Below, piece by piece: positions 49,101 through 62,084 of a DNA stretch of 64,000 nt. The first letter of the stretch is position 1; every line of letters starts with the position of its first letter. This stretch comes from Monomorium pharaonis (Eukaryota > Arthropoda > Insecta > Hymenoptera > Formicidae), in assembly GCF_013373865.1 (NCBI RefSeq), contig NC_050476.1:18861686-18925685 (forward strand), in the 5' to 3' direction. The notes under the pieces are model-generated. The model worked only from the letters and a program-made list of their open reading frames with translations. It was not told where the DNA came from and did not search any database. Both the position numbers and the translations under genes were made by a program.

Positions 49101-51078
49101 GCACAAGTCAAATTTTTCGTTTTATCCTGATTTCAGGGCCAAAATTTGTATATTTAAGACAAAAAATTTTAATTAGAAGACAATAAAACCTATAAAATCT
49201 TAAAATTTTGCTAACTTTTCTAGCTGATGTTGCATTTGTAGCCAAAACATTCTCAAGCGGCGGAAACTTTTCGCTCTCCTTTCGTACCGCGTATGCGGCA
49301 TATATGATTTCCTGACGATAAAGAGATTTAAACGCCTCTTATTATACGGTTCGGTTGCTCGTGGTTTTAATTAGAAAGGCGAGATGCGGTTTCTCTATCA
49401 ACATGCACTCACACACGAGCATCGTGATAAAGCCGATACGATCCCCTCACGTGAGCGACGGCGACGGCGACGAGGGGAAAACTCGGCGCTTTTTATTGTT
49501 ATTATTTTTTCCTTTAATTGGGAGAAGTAGGCGAGAGTAGCCGAGGACCCCACCCCTCGCGCGCGATTGACCCATTTTGATGGCTTTCGCCGATAAATAT
49601 TTCACGAAAGAAATCCGACGCGCGCGGACGGTTAAGAAACCGCGAAGCAACAATATCGACGCGAATATTACCCACCTTTCCGGGTTTCTCGTGCTCGAGC
49701 GCGCCCTGCGAATTACGTATAATCTCCGGGCCGATCGCGTTGTCCTCCTGATTCGTCGACTTCACGTACACGTTATTTTTGCATAATCTCTTGATGAGAA
49801 TGTTGCCCTGCTCGTCCATCTTTATTTTAACACCCTGGTTTATGTGACGCTTCGCCTCCTCCGTTTTCGGGTCCCGCATGGGATTGTCGAACCCGCAAAG
49901 CCCTATCCTGTAAATCACAATTTCCCGAGACGTGTAATAACCCGTATAATTACTAAAATATTAACTTACTTAATATATTTATAGAAATTATGTGATGTAT
50001 CACGTTAAAAGAGACATTTTAAGAAGTATTTGTATTATTTGACTTTTTTCGGGTAATTAATAATAAATAAGAGAGATTGAATAGGAATTGAATTGTAGGT
50101 TTCTTGATATAAAAAATCAAGCAAGACATAATGTGAAATAAATCAGTGAAATGTAAAGTATATAAAATTGTTTCTTGTCTTAAACTTTAAATTTATTAGA
50201 TATATTGATTGAAGACGTACATACATATATTTTACGAAATCATCGTAGGAGACTGGAATATAAAACAACAAACAGAAAAATAATTGTATCTTAAATTCGT
50301 GTACCTGAATCCATCGAATCCGTCATTTGAACCGTTTATCGTGAGAACGGGCGCTCTGGCATACGCTTTCGCGACTCGTCTATTTCTCTCGAAGACGATA
50401 ACCTTCGCCCAAATTTCATCGTCTATTTGATTCCATTTATCTAAGACCTCTTGTATATGATCCTACAAGTGTAAGAAAGACAACAGATGAGCTAATGCAG
50501 CCTGAACGAATCGTAGGCACATCAGAGTGTTATTATTAAAAGCACTTAGATATTTTGTTTCAAATAGAAAGTTTTCGAAGAAACTGTACGTATAAATAAG
50601 TGTATATAAATATAATTATATACATGTAATTATTAATTATTATTATATTATATAATTATTAATTATAATATATAAGGTCAAAAAAATTTGGTCACAAAGT
50701 TTTATTTATGCCTATTAAATCACTAGAAATTTCTATTTGATAAAAAATATCTTTTAAAATGTTATTTACATTTTATGAAAAACAGAAAATAATTAATTCA
50801 AAATAGGCACTCTTGTACAGCTTTAATTTGTAAATCTAAAACTTCAAGGCACTTTAGGAACGCAATTTTGTGGCCAAAGTTTCCATGTATACGGATAATA
50901 TGTATACATCTAAAGATTACACGCATAAATAAAATTAACAAATGTGAGACTAATAAATAAAGATTACCTTGTACAATTTATCCAAGTTATACCATACGTC
51001 TTCCTCATCCTGATCCTCGTATTGCGACTCCACGAGATTATCTCGCGAACGCGAAAGTATCTTCCGCCTCGATACCAT
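46124..51078 (-). CDS. exp: MH2-domain protein, Expansion/Rebuff type, 8 exons
   Basis: SMAD-like MH2 protein without an MH1 DNA-binding domain. Drosophila Expansion and Rebuff, the closest family I know, act at the apical membrane of tracheal cells in chitin organisation and tube size. Exons 51078-50968, 50462-50305, 49907-49676, 48465-48267, 47790-47561, 47471-47375, 46781-46548, 46239-46124; GT-AG, phases consistent, 458 residues. The MH2 region is about 50-233: IGLCGFDNPMRDPKTEEAKR, GVKIKMDEQGNI, VYVKS and CPVWVLIVN follow the SMAD strand order. The C-terminal half is Pro/Arg/Tyr-rich and probably disordered. A polypyrimidine AG at about 51100 shows that an upstream non-coding exon exists; the frame before ATG 51078 has a stop. 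Promoter probably in the CpG-rich block. MH2 is firm; the name less so. Confidence 0.75.
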
Positions 51079-51101
51079 TTTGCGTTCTGATAGTCAATCT
51101 G

Positions 51102-51850
51102 AAAGCAGAGAAAGGAAAAAAATGATACCGTGTAATCTCTCTTAATCTCTCTTTGTCGAGCATTCAAGCAGCCTCACGGAATTCTCTCATTCGTGAAAAA
51201 GAAAATTTTATTTTATTTTGTTTCATATTAAATATCCATGGGAAAATTCATTGATAGATTTAAGAGCCGTCAGTTATATGCTTATCGAAATTCTTTCTCG
51301 TCACCTCTCGCTTTTCTGAATAAGCATGGAGAAGTAATTCTCTCATTTGCGGAGAGAGAAATATCCTTATCAATCTGGCACATAATGTCCTCGTGTCATT
51401 AATTTTTAAGTTGTTTACGATTCAAAAGTCGAAGAGACAATCGGTGACTTTTGCATCAGCCTGTGTACTTTCAAAGTACACAGTCAGACGCAAAAGAAAG
51501 AGAGAAGCTTAAGGTTCGATAAATGTATATACAGGATGTCCGGAAATTTGCAAGTCAAAATACTGTAACTTCAAACAATTAAGCAAAATGTTATTTGTAA
51601 ATTTTTATTTTCAACGGTAATTTTTGAGATATAAAAGTTTAAGGTTAGCAAACTACATTTAACAGTTTAGTAATAGTATAAGAAGTGACCAAACATAATC
51701 TTTGATTGCTTTAAACTTACATTTTGCGATAGGATAACATTTGTTAAATTGTAAATCTTGCATAAAAGTTATAATCTGCAATGTAGAAATATTTATAAAA
51801 ATAATTGTAGAAGCATTGAGCTTTTATAGAATATTTATAACTCTTTGTTC
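51102..51850. other. 5' region of the MH2 gene
   Basis: Probable intron joining a 5' UTR exon to exon 51078. It is AT-rich and holds ACAGGATGTCCGGAAATTTG at about 51532, a start typical of transposon fragments in insect genomes. No gene seen. Confidence 0.4.
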
Positions 51851-52407
51851 AATTAAGGATGTATCGGACTGTTCAAAATGGTACAAAGTTGCTAAAAATT
51901 TGTGAAATTGTTCTTTTAGTTTCCCTAATGTACTGCAAAAAATTGAAAACGCATCCACTAAACGGTTGCTGAGTTATAACTATTTTAATTTTCATGATTT
52001 TACATGGTATCCTTTTCTATCTTATGGAAAAAGACGATCTTGACATGATGAAACAGCTAAAAAAATATAGAAGAAATAATACCAGTGAATTTGAATTTTT
52101 TTGTACATCTAGTATATGAATAGATGAAAATATCTGCCAAGTTTCAATTGTCTTCACTACACCGTTTTAAAGAAATAAAATATAACTTGAGATAATTGTG
52201 TATTTTCACTGTCAAAAGTTTAAACTTATAAGTGAAAAAAATTGCAAATACGTGAAAAATACCTTTGTAAGAGTAAAAATAAGACTCCAACTATCGTTCA
52301 AGTTTCTTACATCTAGATTTACTATGCGTTAGGCGTAGATATTTAAGTATTTCAAATTTCATGCACTTTTGTGCATCTAAGATTGTATGTCCGATACTCC
52401 CTTAATT
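51851..52407. mobile_element. Inverted-repeat element (557 bp)
   Basis: AATTAAGGATGTATCGGAC at 51851 and GTCCGATACTCCCTTAATT at 52389 are inverted copies with two mismatches. The interior has no long ORF. Likely a non-autonomous DNA transposon. Confidence 0.7.
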
Positions 52408-52449
52408 TCACAATAGTATTTCAACAAAACTATATGCGAATCATTTTAT

Positions 52450-52800
52450 TATGTTTGCAAAATTAAATTTGGGAAGAAATTATTCAATAATTGAGAAGAG
52501 GACTTTAGTTGAATAAAACATTTAGAAATATAATTAATCCATAAATATGCTTACTAAAAAAGATATATAATTATTCATAAATTGTGATGTAAAAATATTG
52601 CTACACAAAATAAATCGCGCATTCAGCATGGGAATATTTTAAATAAAATATTGACACAAGTATTATTCAAAAATTTCATCCGACAAAACTGGCTGCGTTA
52701 TGAAGTACCATCTTAGCATAATTATTGCGAAATTTTCGTTTCAATTTATTATGCAATATTTATACAATCGGTGCCTGTCGAAGTACTTAATTTTTCGACA
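52450..52800. repeat. Dispersed AT-rich repeat, right copy
   Basis: Diverged copy of 45470-45930 in the same orientation; ends just before the CpG-rich block begins. Confidence 0.5.
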
Positions 52801-53187
52801 ATTTCCTTGCTGTAACATTTTGATTCGCGAATTTCGGCACACCCTGTATACACACTTCTCTTTCTCTCGTTACTCGCATCGACGTTGTCTTGTTCCTTTT
52901 CTTCCCCGCGAATACGAATGTGAATGCGCTACGAGCAAAAGCGCAGTGCGCATTTGCGGCTGCCGTATACGGACGTCGATATCAGCAGTGCGCTATCAGC
53001 CTGCCGCACGTTCCTCGCGGCGCGACGCGAATAACGTTTCAGGTGGCGCAAGGGCGACGGAAGAAAAAAAAAAGGGAAAGAAAACGGGGAAAGAAATCGC
53101 CGCCGCGATTTACGGGGCATGTACCGCGGGGCACGTGTGAGTGCGTGAGTGCCCGCACGACGGACCCTTGTATCCGGCTCGGTGACG

Positions 53188-53195
53188 TGACGTCA
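53188..53195. promoter_or_regulatory. CRE palindrome TGACGTCA
   Basis: A full CREB/ATF-type site, preceded by the half site GGTGACG, at the left edge of the CpG-dense block about 2.1 kb upstream of the MH2 gene start codon. Confidence 0.45.
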
Positions 53196-55360
53196 CTTCA
53201 GCTGATCCTCGGCACTCGGCGTCGCGTGTTTCGCTATATTCTCTCCCCGGCGTTAAAGTCTCCTCTTCGGCCTCTCTGGCGAATGACATCAGACATTTTT
53301 CCATTGCGGTTTACGTGGGTATACGCGTCTCTAAAGCGGGGGGGAGGGGGGGAGACCCAGCGATCAAGTACACGCGGAAGGGTTAAATCTTCCCACGTTG
53401 ATCTCATCGTAATCCCGAGATTACGACCATCAGGGATTAATTTATCTTTCAGTGGATAACTGTGATTTAATAACTGTTTTGTTCTCATGGGGGGAAAAAA
53501 ACTTTCGTTAACGACAATTTTGAGTCGCCAGATTAAAAACAGCTGTATGCGTTTTAAAAGAGTTTCTGAGAAAAATAATTATGGAGGATGCTCAAGGTGA
53601 CGAAGGCTGGAATGTTAAAAGTTTGTGCAGCATATTGCTAAACTTTTAGACACTTCAGCAAGAAGACCATTCCTTTCTCGCACGACCTTATGTAGCAATT
53701 TTTTTATCGCAAAGTGACACTATTTTAACTCGTAAATTAACCGAGAGAGATATTTAATGCTACAAAATGAGCGAGTCGACTAGACTCGAGAGGAAACGAG
53801 AAACGGCCAAACAGGGCGCGATCGGAACTTTTCCAAAAAAAAAAGAAAAAAAAAGAATCGTCGGGAGAGTCGCGCGAGAGATCGCGTGCGACTTACGAAG
53901 CACCGCGTATATTCGATCTGGCCTGATTAATTTCGAAGATTATATCGCCGCGTAGATCTGCTTAAAAAAAAAAGAGAGAGAAGAAAGGAAAAAGGATGTA
54001 AAAGTCAGGAAATGGGTTAAGGAAATTGCCCCGCCCTAGAATGCAAAAAGCTATGCGAAAGTGCGGACAAATCAGATTCAGCGGGGCGATAGCGCAGGTG
54101 GAATACGGTTGATTTACGATGAGCTCCGAGCATCGTGAAAGTGTTGTTATTAAACGTATCGCCTGGCTACGACCGGCGTCCGAATTGGCTTTCACGACTA
54201 CTCTTTCGCGCAAGATCTTTTATTTATAGCCGCGCATTAATGAGGAAAAAATAGGCGCGCGCGATTCTCTCTCGAGAAATTGGTCAGCGTAACACTTACG
54301 CGCGAAAACGCTCCGCGATTTACTTTTACATTTTATTATGCAAGATATACCTTCATATGTATAACGCATATTTTAAAATATTAACATGTCCGAACTCGAT
54401 AATATTTTATTTCGTTATTTTTGCGTACACTGTATTCGTATTTATGCTTATGAAGTAGCAGTTAAAAAAATATAGTTTGGATTCTTATTAAGCCAATTAT
54501 TACTTTATCATATTTATTATTTATGGTCGAAATTAATAAGCAATATAATTCTGCAGCGTTTTATTAGATACTAAAATCTGAATTGAAATACGAAGCAAAC
54601 GCATAAAGGATATTTTCGTAAAATTTTATATAATTATACTTTATCATTAAAAAGAATCATTTTGTCTTCGATAATTTCTATTCTTTAAAAGTAATATAAG
54701 AATTTCTTAATCAGGAATTTTTTAATCAAATTAGATTTTTTAATTTTATCAACTTAAGAGAATCCTAAAATTAAATACTGACAATTTTTTAAATGGAAAA
54801 TACCTTTAAATTTGTTTTAGAGAATTCCAAATTCTTTACACAATTAAACAAGCACAGTGTGTCTTCGTACTAATATAATAAAAACACATTTTTAACACTT
54901 TAATATATTTTACAGAATTTAAAATATTTTGCTTTATTGTTAGCGTGACATCGTTCTATGTCCTCTTTCTTTTACGTATAAAATAATTTAAAATTTTCAC
55001 ACTGAGGAAAAAAGTTGTTAATTTGACTAAATTTTTCAACTTGATTAAATTACTTTAATTAAAATATTTATATATTTCAATCAAATATGTATATAAATAT
55101 TTGTATTAAAGATTTGAATTAATATTTGAATTAAGTCCAAAATTTGAATTAAAGTTTAAGTATTTCATGTGTGCATTTCACTTAATGCATTTTACTAAAA
55201 TGCATAAACACTTGAACGGAAGAAATTTAATCGAGTTGAAAAATTTAGTCAGGTTAATAACTTTTTTTTCAGTGCAGCTATAGAGTCTCAACTCAAAGAC
55301 ATCTTTTAATCTTTAATGAAAGATGTCGGTAATTTGCTTTAAGATCCTCTTAAGACTTTG

Positions 55361-55382
55361 CTCTCTCTCTCTCTCTCTCTTC
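55361..55382. repeat. (CT)n microsatellite
   Basis: About ten CT units; similar CT-rich runs occur at about 58120-58140, 58371-58391 and 58760-58776. Confidence 0.8.
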
Positions 55383-57570
55383 GCAATAAATAATGATGAC
55401 GAACTTAACTGTACACACGCCGAAATGGATTATTATCCCGATGATATTCGCGCCTCCGTCTTTTCTCGCACCTTGCTTCGACGCTACGCCTCCTGATGTA
55501 AGTCAATACTGTACAATACCGCTACTTAATCGTAGCATTCGACGCGCAACGAAACGGAGCCTCGTATGGCACAAGGTACCGTAACGTCGATTAGGTAGTT
55601 GCAGCACGCAACGCGCCCGGGTCGATCCCCGGATTAAATCCCCAAAAAGAGTGGCCGCCGGCGGCACTTCGCTCCGCTCCGCTCCGCGCCGCGCCGCGTG
55701 TCGCGCCGAAGACTCGAATTCCAATCACCTGGCTCAAACCTGTGGAATTTCGCGCGTCAAGGCGACGATCGGTCGGGATGTCTCATCGGGAAGACGCGTG
55801 ACGATGGGAAACCGACGAAGAAAAAGGAAGAGAAAAGAATGAAAAAACGGGACGCGAACGCTCGGCTCCGCAACGTCGCGATAAAATAGCGAGAACCGGA
55901 GAGAAGAGACTTCGCGACGACTTCCAAAACGTGTCTCAAGCGTATTTTTTGAATGTGTTGGTCGAATGTGCTGCGACTTGCTTAGGTGAAAGAAACTCGG
56001 CAAGCGCCGTCAACAATTCTGGTTTTAGGAATCGGGCTACCTAATCGGATTTCACCGACAAACTAAATCACACAAGTTCTAATTGTCCGTATCGTATTAT
56101 TATTAAATATTTAGAAAAGATGAAATTGTTTTTTAATTGCACTAACCAAATATTTAATTGATATTATTAAAAACTCTTTTTTTCTTTAATGTACGCTATC
56201 GCTGGAGATAAAAAATTGGGAATTAAAGATTAGAATTTAAACAATTAGATCATTTTAATTTTAAACTGCTTTGTTCCGATTGATAGAAATCTAATCTTCA
56301 ATTCATACGCGGAAAGAAATTACTTGGCAATGACTTCGGAATCCGTTTAGCTAATTCGAATTTTTCTGTCCATGCTAAGAATAATTATTAAAGATAAAAT
56401 ACATTTACTGTGAAATAAGATTTTATTCGCTAAAATCAAAAACTTGAATGAATAGCTATAGTAATAGAAACTCCTCACTATTTTACGCGCATAAAACTAC
56501 GCATTCAAATCATGCAATTGTGTTTATAGGACGCTGCTACGTACATTTGATCCAAGCAACGAATACATTTTACTGTAACTACTACATTTTAATAACTAAT
56601 AAATTAAGCTACGCCAGCAACAACGTTAACTCTTTTAAATCTTAGCTATTATGGTTACATTTTATAATCCTTTTCCGATAATCCTTTCTCTGCGTGAGGA
56701 TACCCAATCTCCAACGCGTACAGTCTGATACGGGCTTGAGGATATTCTCCTTCCAAAGAACATCTATAGATTGTTAGAACGTCTTCCAGATATTGACGCC
56801 AACTATATAACTTTCAACAAAAGTCAATCAAAAACTACCTATCGTATTCGTTCGAAGACAATTATTTCTTCACATTTCTTCACTTCAACGTATTTCTTCA
56901 AATCTGGTAGACCACTGTGAGTACATACTCCGGTACATACATGCACTTTAATCGTCGGACAGACAATCGTCTTCCGCGGGAGAGTGCCCGACTTTTAAAG
57001 TAGACGTGCGTCTTGCGGCAATATCGAAGATAAGAAGGAATAATTGACGTAATGATGCAACATTTACGTAACGAAACCGAACGGGCTTCGCGGCAGCGGC
57101 GGTGGGTCCCTTCAGTTGCACGAAGGAGCACGTTCTTCCCCTTACGGGGGCGAGAGGGGAGGAACCCCGGATTTTTCCCGGATAGAACAGAACCCACAAA
57201 ATCTGACTCACTCTGAGTGGCGCTCTTCTATTCCCCTTCGACGACAACGATTTCGCAACGACGTTCTCCACGTAGCAGTAGGTGCCTCATGGCGTTTGTC
57301 CATTATCTCACCGCGGGGTACGGGATTGCGTCGATCCGCGAGTTTGCCATCTGTTTCGCGCGCGTGCACATATTAAGCACATATATATATATATATTTAG
57401 TATGCGCGTCTCTCCCTAGGGCGAGAGATTACGAGCACCGCTTTCGTAATGAGAGCCCGATCTCGTGCACCGATAAACGAGGAAAAGGGATCCGGCCCGA
57501 GAGATCGCGAGAGCCTCCGCGCCTCCGCGGAGGTGAGAAAGAAACGTCGCACGGCCGACACTGCCTTTGG

Positions 57571-57628
57571 CGAACGAACGAACGAACGTACGTACGAACG
57601 AACGAATGAACGAACGAACGAACGAACG
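57571..57628. repeat. (CGAA)n tetranucleotide repeat
   Basis: About 14 units of CGAA with two CGTA and one TGAA interruptions. It creates false Arg/Asn/Glu/Thr repeat peptides on the plus strand and RSFV repeats on the minus strand. Confidence 0.9.
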
Positions 57629-60050
57629 CCCGACCGCCACCAGAATTTCCCTGAAACTGCTTTCACTTCTCCGAAGAATGCGAAGGCTGTTGTACCACGA
57701 CCAGCGGCAGCGTCTAGCGCAGGCCGAGTTGCTGGAGTACAGCGCGCACACCGAGCGAGGACCCCCACCCCTTCCACGAGAGATCGGCGGTTCACTATCG
57801 TTCGCCGTGGTGTGCGCCTTGCAGACACAAACGCACACAAACCCACGGATATACTTGCACACACACACGCACATACACACACACGTGTACGAAGCGTACA
57901 CGACCGTTCGCACGCTCTTTCTTTCCTTTTTGCCTCTCTCCACCTCTTTCCTTGACGAGTATTTTACTCCGTGTCCCTTTCGTTTCTCCGCGATTTTCTT
58001 CACTCTTCAGCTTCTGTCGTCACGTGTCTCTCCGTCTTTGTTGCGAGGCGGAGATCGTGAGTATATCTTCTTTTGAGGGATATCCTTTCTCCCTGCCTCT
58101 CTTAACGATCCCCCCGCCCTCTCTCTCTCTCTCTCTCTTTTTCCCCTTTCTCTCTCTTTTTCTCGTTTCTTCTCCGTTCTCTGCCGCTCGGTTCTTCAAC
58201 CGCCGTCTTCTTCGCGTATCTCTTCATCTCCGCCTTGCTGATTTCCATGAATAAGTCTTCTCCTTTTATCAATTTCGCCGCCCTTCCCTATTCCTTTTCG
58301 GTATTCTTCACTCTCCTCGGCGCTGTCTTCGTTTAATCTCCTCGTCTTTGTCGAGGTAAACAGGTATCTCTCTTTCTCTCTCTCTCTCTCTCCTTCTTGT
58401 TTCTTCAACTTCGAGAGCGACGACTCCGTCTCTCTGCTATTTGGCTAAAAAACTAGATAGATTTCATCCAACTGCATCGAAATCCAATTTCCCTTAATTG
58501 TCTCTTGTAGCTTCACCATTACTCTAACTAATGACCTATCTCCGTACCTCTTCCCCGCTGATTCACCTATCCTGTCACCTTTCCTCCAATTATTCCCGTC
58601 CACATCTCTTCTTCTTCCTCCCGCCCGCCTCTCCGTCTCGCTCTCATCCGCCATTCTACCACGCACCACCTACTCCTCCTCGCTTGCAAACATTCGCTCA
58701 TTTTCACACACACACATACACACACACTCGCGGTCCCCTTCTCTCGCTCTTTTTCTCTCTTTCTCTCTCTCTCTCCCACCTTCTTTCGCCAAGTCCCAGT
58801 CAACTCGCCAAGTGACTTCGATGAGTGCAACAGCGAGATTTCGAAGCAGTGGAAGGAAACTGGTTGTACTCCAGCCGCGCGGCCAGGCATTTTACGCACA
58901 CACCCTCTCGCGGGGACAACCCCGGCGCGGGGTCGTCCGCTCTCGCCGCGAGATACAACCACACGTGTGGCGTGGAACGAAAGCGAATGCGCGGGGCTGC
59001 AATTAAACGAGATCGCGAGAATTAAGCGATGGGGTCTACGCGCGGGGACGCGTAAATTGCAATTACCGCGCTATCCGCCGCGACGCGACGCCGAACGCGC
59101 GCGACGATTATCCCTCTTTACGATTGTCGTGCGCCGTAAATCCGCGGAACTTACGAGCGCGCGCCGTCGATAGCGCGCCGATATATCGCCGTTTTAATTT
59201 GCTCGGAGCGATAAACTCTACGAAATTATCGACGAGAGAAGATCGGGAAGGGTAGGGGCGGGGGAGGGAATCTACTTCCCCGCGTTGTCGCGCGATGGAA
59301 AGTAGCAACGACCGACCGTCCGTGACGCTACTTTCCTGCGAGGCTCCCTCGGGGAAAACCCGTGAACCGCTCACCGTGAACGTCTCGATATTTTTATGCC
59401 TATTAATAGCCGATGCGACGAGCGATGACACGAGTCATCCGTAATGTTCCGCATTCGGCCACAAGTTCCCTAAATTCTTCACTTTTTTTTCTGATCATCG
59501 ATTTCTCTACGATCAGGACATTGCAAGATAATTCTTTCGTGAAATCCAATTCCTTTCTAATAAAAATTTTTCTAGCAAATTTTCGAAACGTTGAGAATAT
59601 CTATATATTTTTTAGAATTACATATTTCGTTTCAATTTTTCGTATAAAAATTCTGAGAAAAATTTTCATTGAAGTTTTAATAAGTGATACTATAATTATT
59701 AAATTAAGGAACGTAAAATTAGCATTTTTGGATCTTTGTGGTATTAACTGGACGTTTGATTGAAATTATTTCAGCAAAGCCTGTGCCTTTAACACAAGTA
59801 CCAGACTGATTGCGGGGTTTTGTGAATAAACGGAAATGTACACCTGCACGCCAGTTGGGACCCCGAGGCAGAGAAAATACGTGTCGTTAGCCAGATTTCG
59901 GAGCCATTCCCCTCGCGGGCCGAGTGCGCCGTCAAATCAACCGTCTAACGCGCATTTACGCCGAATGTGAGCTCGAACGTGGAAACGAGCGGCCGCGTCG
60001 CGCGCCGCTCGATTCGAATCGGCGTCGGACGCCGCGCTCTTTCCTTGGCC

Positions 60051-60057
60051 TATATAG
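60051..60057 (+). promoter_or_regulatory. TATA-like motif TATATAG
   Basis: Stands out in a GC-rich context (GGCCTATATAGCC, nearly palindromic, so either strand is possible). No convincing initiator about 30 bases away on the plus strand. Confidence 0.25.
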
Positions 60058-61394
60058 CCAGCCGGAGCCGAACGAGAAAAGAAATTATGCGGATATGGTC
60101 CGTCCGGCGTCCGCGTGTGTGCCGCCTGGACGGGATAAACGTCCCGCTGCAGCGGGCCGCGGATCACGTCGAGCGTGAAACGCGCGTTTCCAGCAGCGCG
60201 TTTATTATAGAAGCACCAGGCGTGTGCTCCGTCGGCGGCTCGGGCCGATAGAAAGCGAGGAATCCGCTTGCCGCGGAAGCGAGCGAGCGAGCGAGCGAAT
60301 ACAGCTTGCGAGCCGCTTGCGGCTTTCACGATTATGCTCGCCGCTCGCGCGAAAGTCAATCTCGCAATCATCGAGTGGCGCGCGGCGCGAGCAGCCCGGG
60401 ACACGTCGGCAAGATTGATTCCCGACAATTCCGATGAGTTTACGACTTCCGACCCCGATCCGCGATTTCCGCGTGGGAGACGCGCAAACGAGACGGATCT
60501 CTCACGACGATTCTCACGTATGTGTATATATACGTGCGAGCAGTTCGGGGATTATAATTATTAGCGAATATTCCGAATGCGGATGAACTCAGCGAAATTA
60601 TTACCGGTTTTCGTACGACGCGACGCAGAGACGTTCGGTAAACTCGAACCGTTTTCACGAGGCGATTCGGTTGCCGCGGGATTCCCCGGGCGGACCGGAT
60701 CTTTCCGGCCCGCGCGCTTTATACCGAAACGTTTCAAAAACGCATTCCAGCGCATTCCCACCCCCCCCCCCCTCCCTCTCTTCCTTCTGCCCTCCCGTCT
60801 GTTTTCGGCGAGAAAGTCGGAGATTGGGGGAATTAATTGCGCATCAACTAATTGACTTTAATTACGTGTTTACGGACACGCATCGTATGAGCTAAACAAG
60901 CTATCACATTTCGTCATCTGTATAGAAAAGATGCGTTTCCAACGTTTCCATTGTTGTTCGGCGAGAGGGACGGGGGCAGAGAGGGAGGGGGGAAGAAGAG
61001 CGTTTCTTCGATCGCGATTCTCGGAGAAGCCGTTCGGCGGCGGGTTTGGGGAAAAAAAAAAAAAGATTCGATCGCCTCCGGGGCGACTGCCCTCGGGGGG
61101 TTTCCCCCCTCGCGCGGCGCGTTGCCAAAGAAGAACGGGAGAGCGGGGAAGGGGGAGGAGTGGACGTTACGACATCGCAATCGGTCGCGGGCCGCGAATC
61201 GGCCGCCACGCTCTCGTATACAATATGCGATATATACGCGAGCGGGCAGAAATTCCCGGCGAAAAAGTCCCGGACTTTCCCGGGCTCGGTGTGGCGAATC
61301 GCGAGCGCGCGCGCTCTCGCAACAGCGGCGCAACGAGAAGAAAATGCGAACGGAAAAATCGCGAGGGGATTTTGTCGCGCGCCGTTGACGGCGC

Positions 61395-61430
61395 TATTTA
61401 AAATCGCGGAGGAGACGTCGTTCGCAGTCG
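61395..61430 (+). promoter_or_regulatory. Candidate TATA plus initiator core promoter
   Basis: TATTTAAA at 61395-61402 is followed by TTCGCAGTCG, whose central A is at 61426, 31 bases from the first T. This is the usual TATA to start-site spacing. It would drive transcription rightwards into 61.4-64 kb. No transcript evidence is available. Confidence 0.35.
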
Positions 61431-61586
61431 AATCGGCCCCGAGAGCCGTATCGTCGCCCGGGCGACGACGCGACGTGCGGGCAGAACTCACTTTCACGTC
61501 GCCCGCTCGCTCGCCCGTTCTCCTTCCTCGCGCCTTCCAGCGAGAATGTATCGCACGTAAGCAAATGTCGCGCTCGCTCGATTCAA

Positions 61587-61628
61587 CGATGACGATGACG
61601 ATGATGATGATGATGATGATGATGATGA
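61587..61628. repeat. (GAT)n / (GAC GAT)n trinucleotide repeat
   Basis: About 13 trinucleotide units of ACGATG then ATG type; gives a false Met run in one frame. Confidence 0.9.
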
Positions 61629-62060
61629 GAATGACAAGGATGACGATTCACATATGCGTCCGCATATGTTTAAAACGCACGTGCACGCGCAACATATAAT
61701 ATGTATGTGTATTTTTTATTTATTACACATATCTCGAACGTCTGGGAATCGCGCGGATTCCGCCGTCCCACCCCTCCCCCCCCCCCTCCGCGATCTCGCG
61801 TCGCGCGGGGACCTCGATCCTTTCTCGCCCGCGAGCGAGAGCGAGCGAGCGTTCCCCATATGTCTCGCGATCGCGCGTCTCTAGGGACGTTTCCCGCGTG
61901 ACGACGGCGGGGGTTTCTCTCACCCCTACGTACCTCACCACCTTGCTACGGAAATGACAGCGCCTGGCGACGAGCACGTCGCACGTACCCCCGCCGCGGT
62001 AGTTCTCCACCGCCTACAATATGGTTCACAGGCCGCAGGTTCGCGCAGACGGATACTCGC

Positions 62061-62084
62061 GCTGCTGCTGCTGCTGCTGCTGCT
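62061..62084. repeat. (GCT)n trinucleotide repeat
   Basis: Eight GCT units, which would encode Leu, Ala or Cys runs on the plus strand and Gln or Ser runs on the minus strand; no gene supported. Confidence 0.9.

Noticed and set aside
55600..55650. tRNA-like B box (GGGTCGATCCCC)
   Set aside because: No matching acceptor stem, anticodon arm or A box at proper spacing; the stem loop has six rather than seven bases.
57416..58003. 195-codon open frame on the minus strand with RSFV and CVCV repeats
   Set aside because: The repeats are direct translations of the (CGAA)n and (CA)n-like simple repeats.
59413..59763. 116-codon plus-strand frame
   Set aside because: Low-complexity Ile/Phe/Lys frame in an AT-rich island; no start context or domain, and no splice links seen.
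61046..61699. 217-codon open frame on the plus strand
   Set aside because: It runs through the (GAT)n repeat as a Met run and lacks any protein-like pattern; chance frame in CpG-rich DNA.
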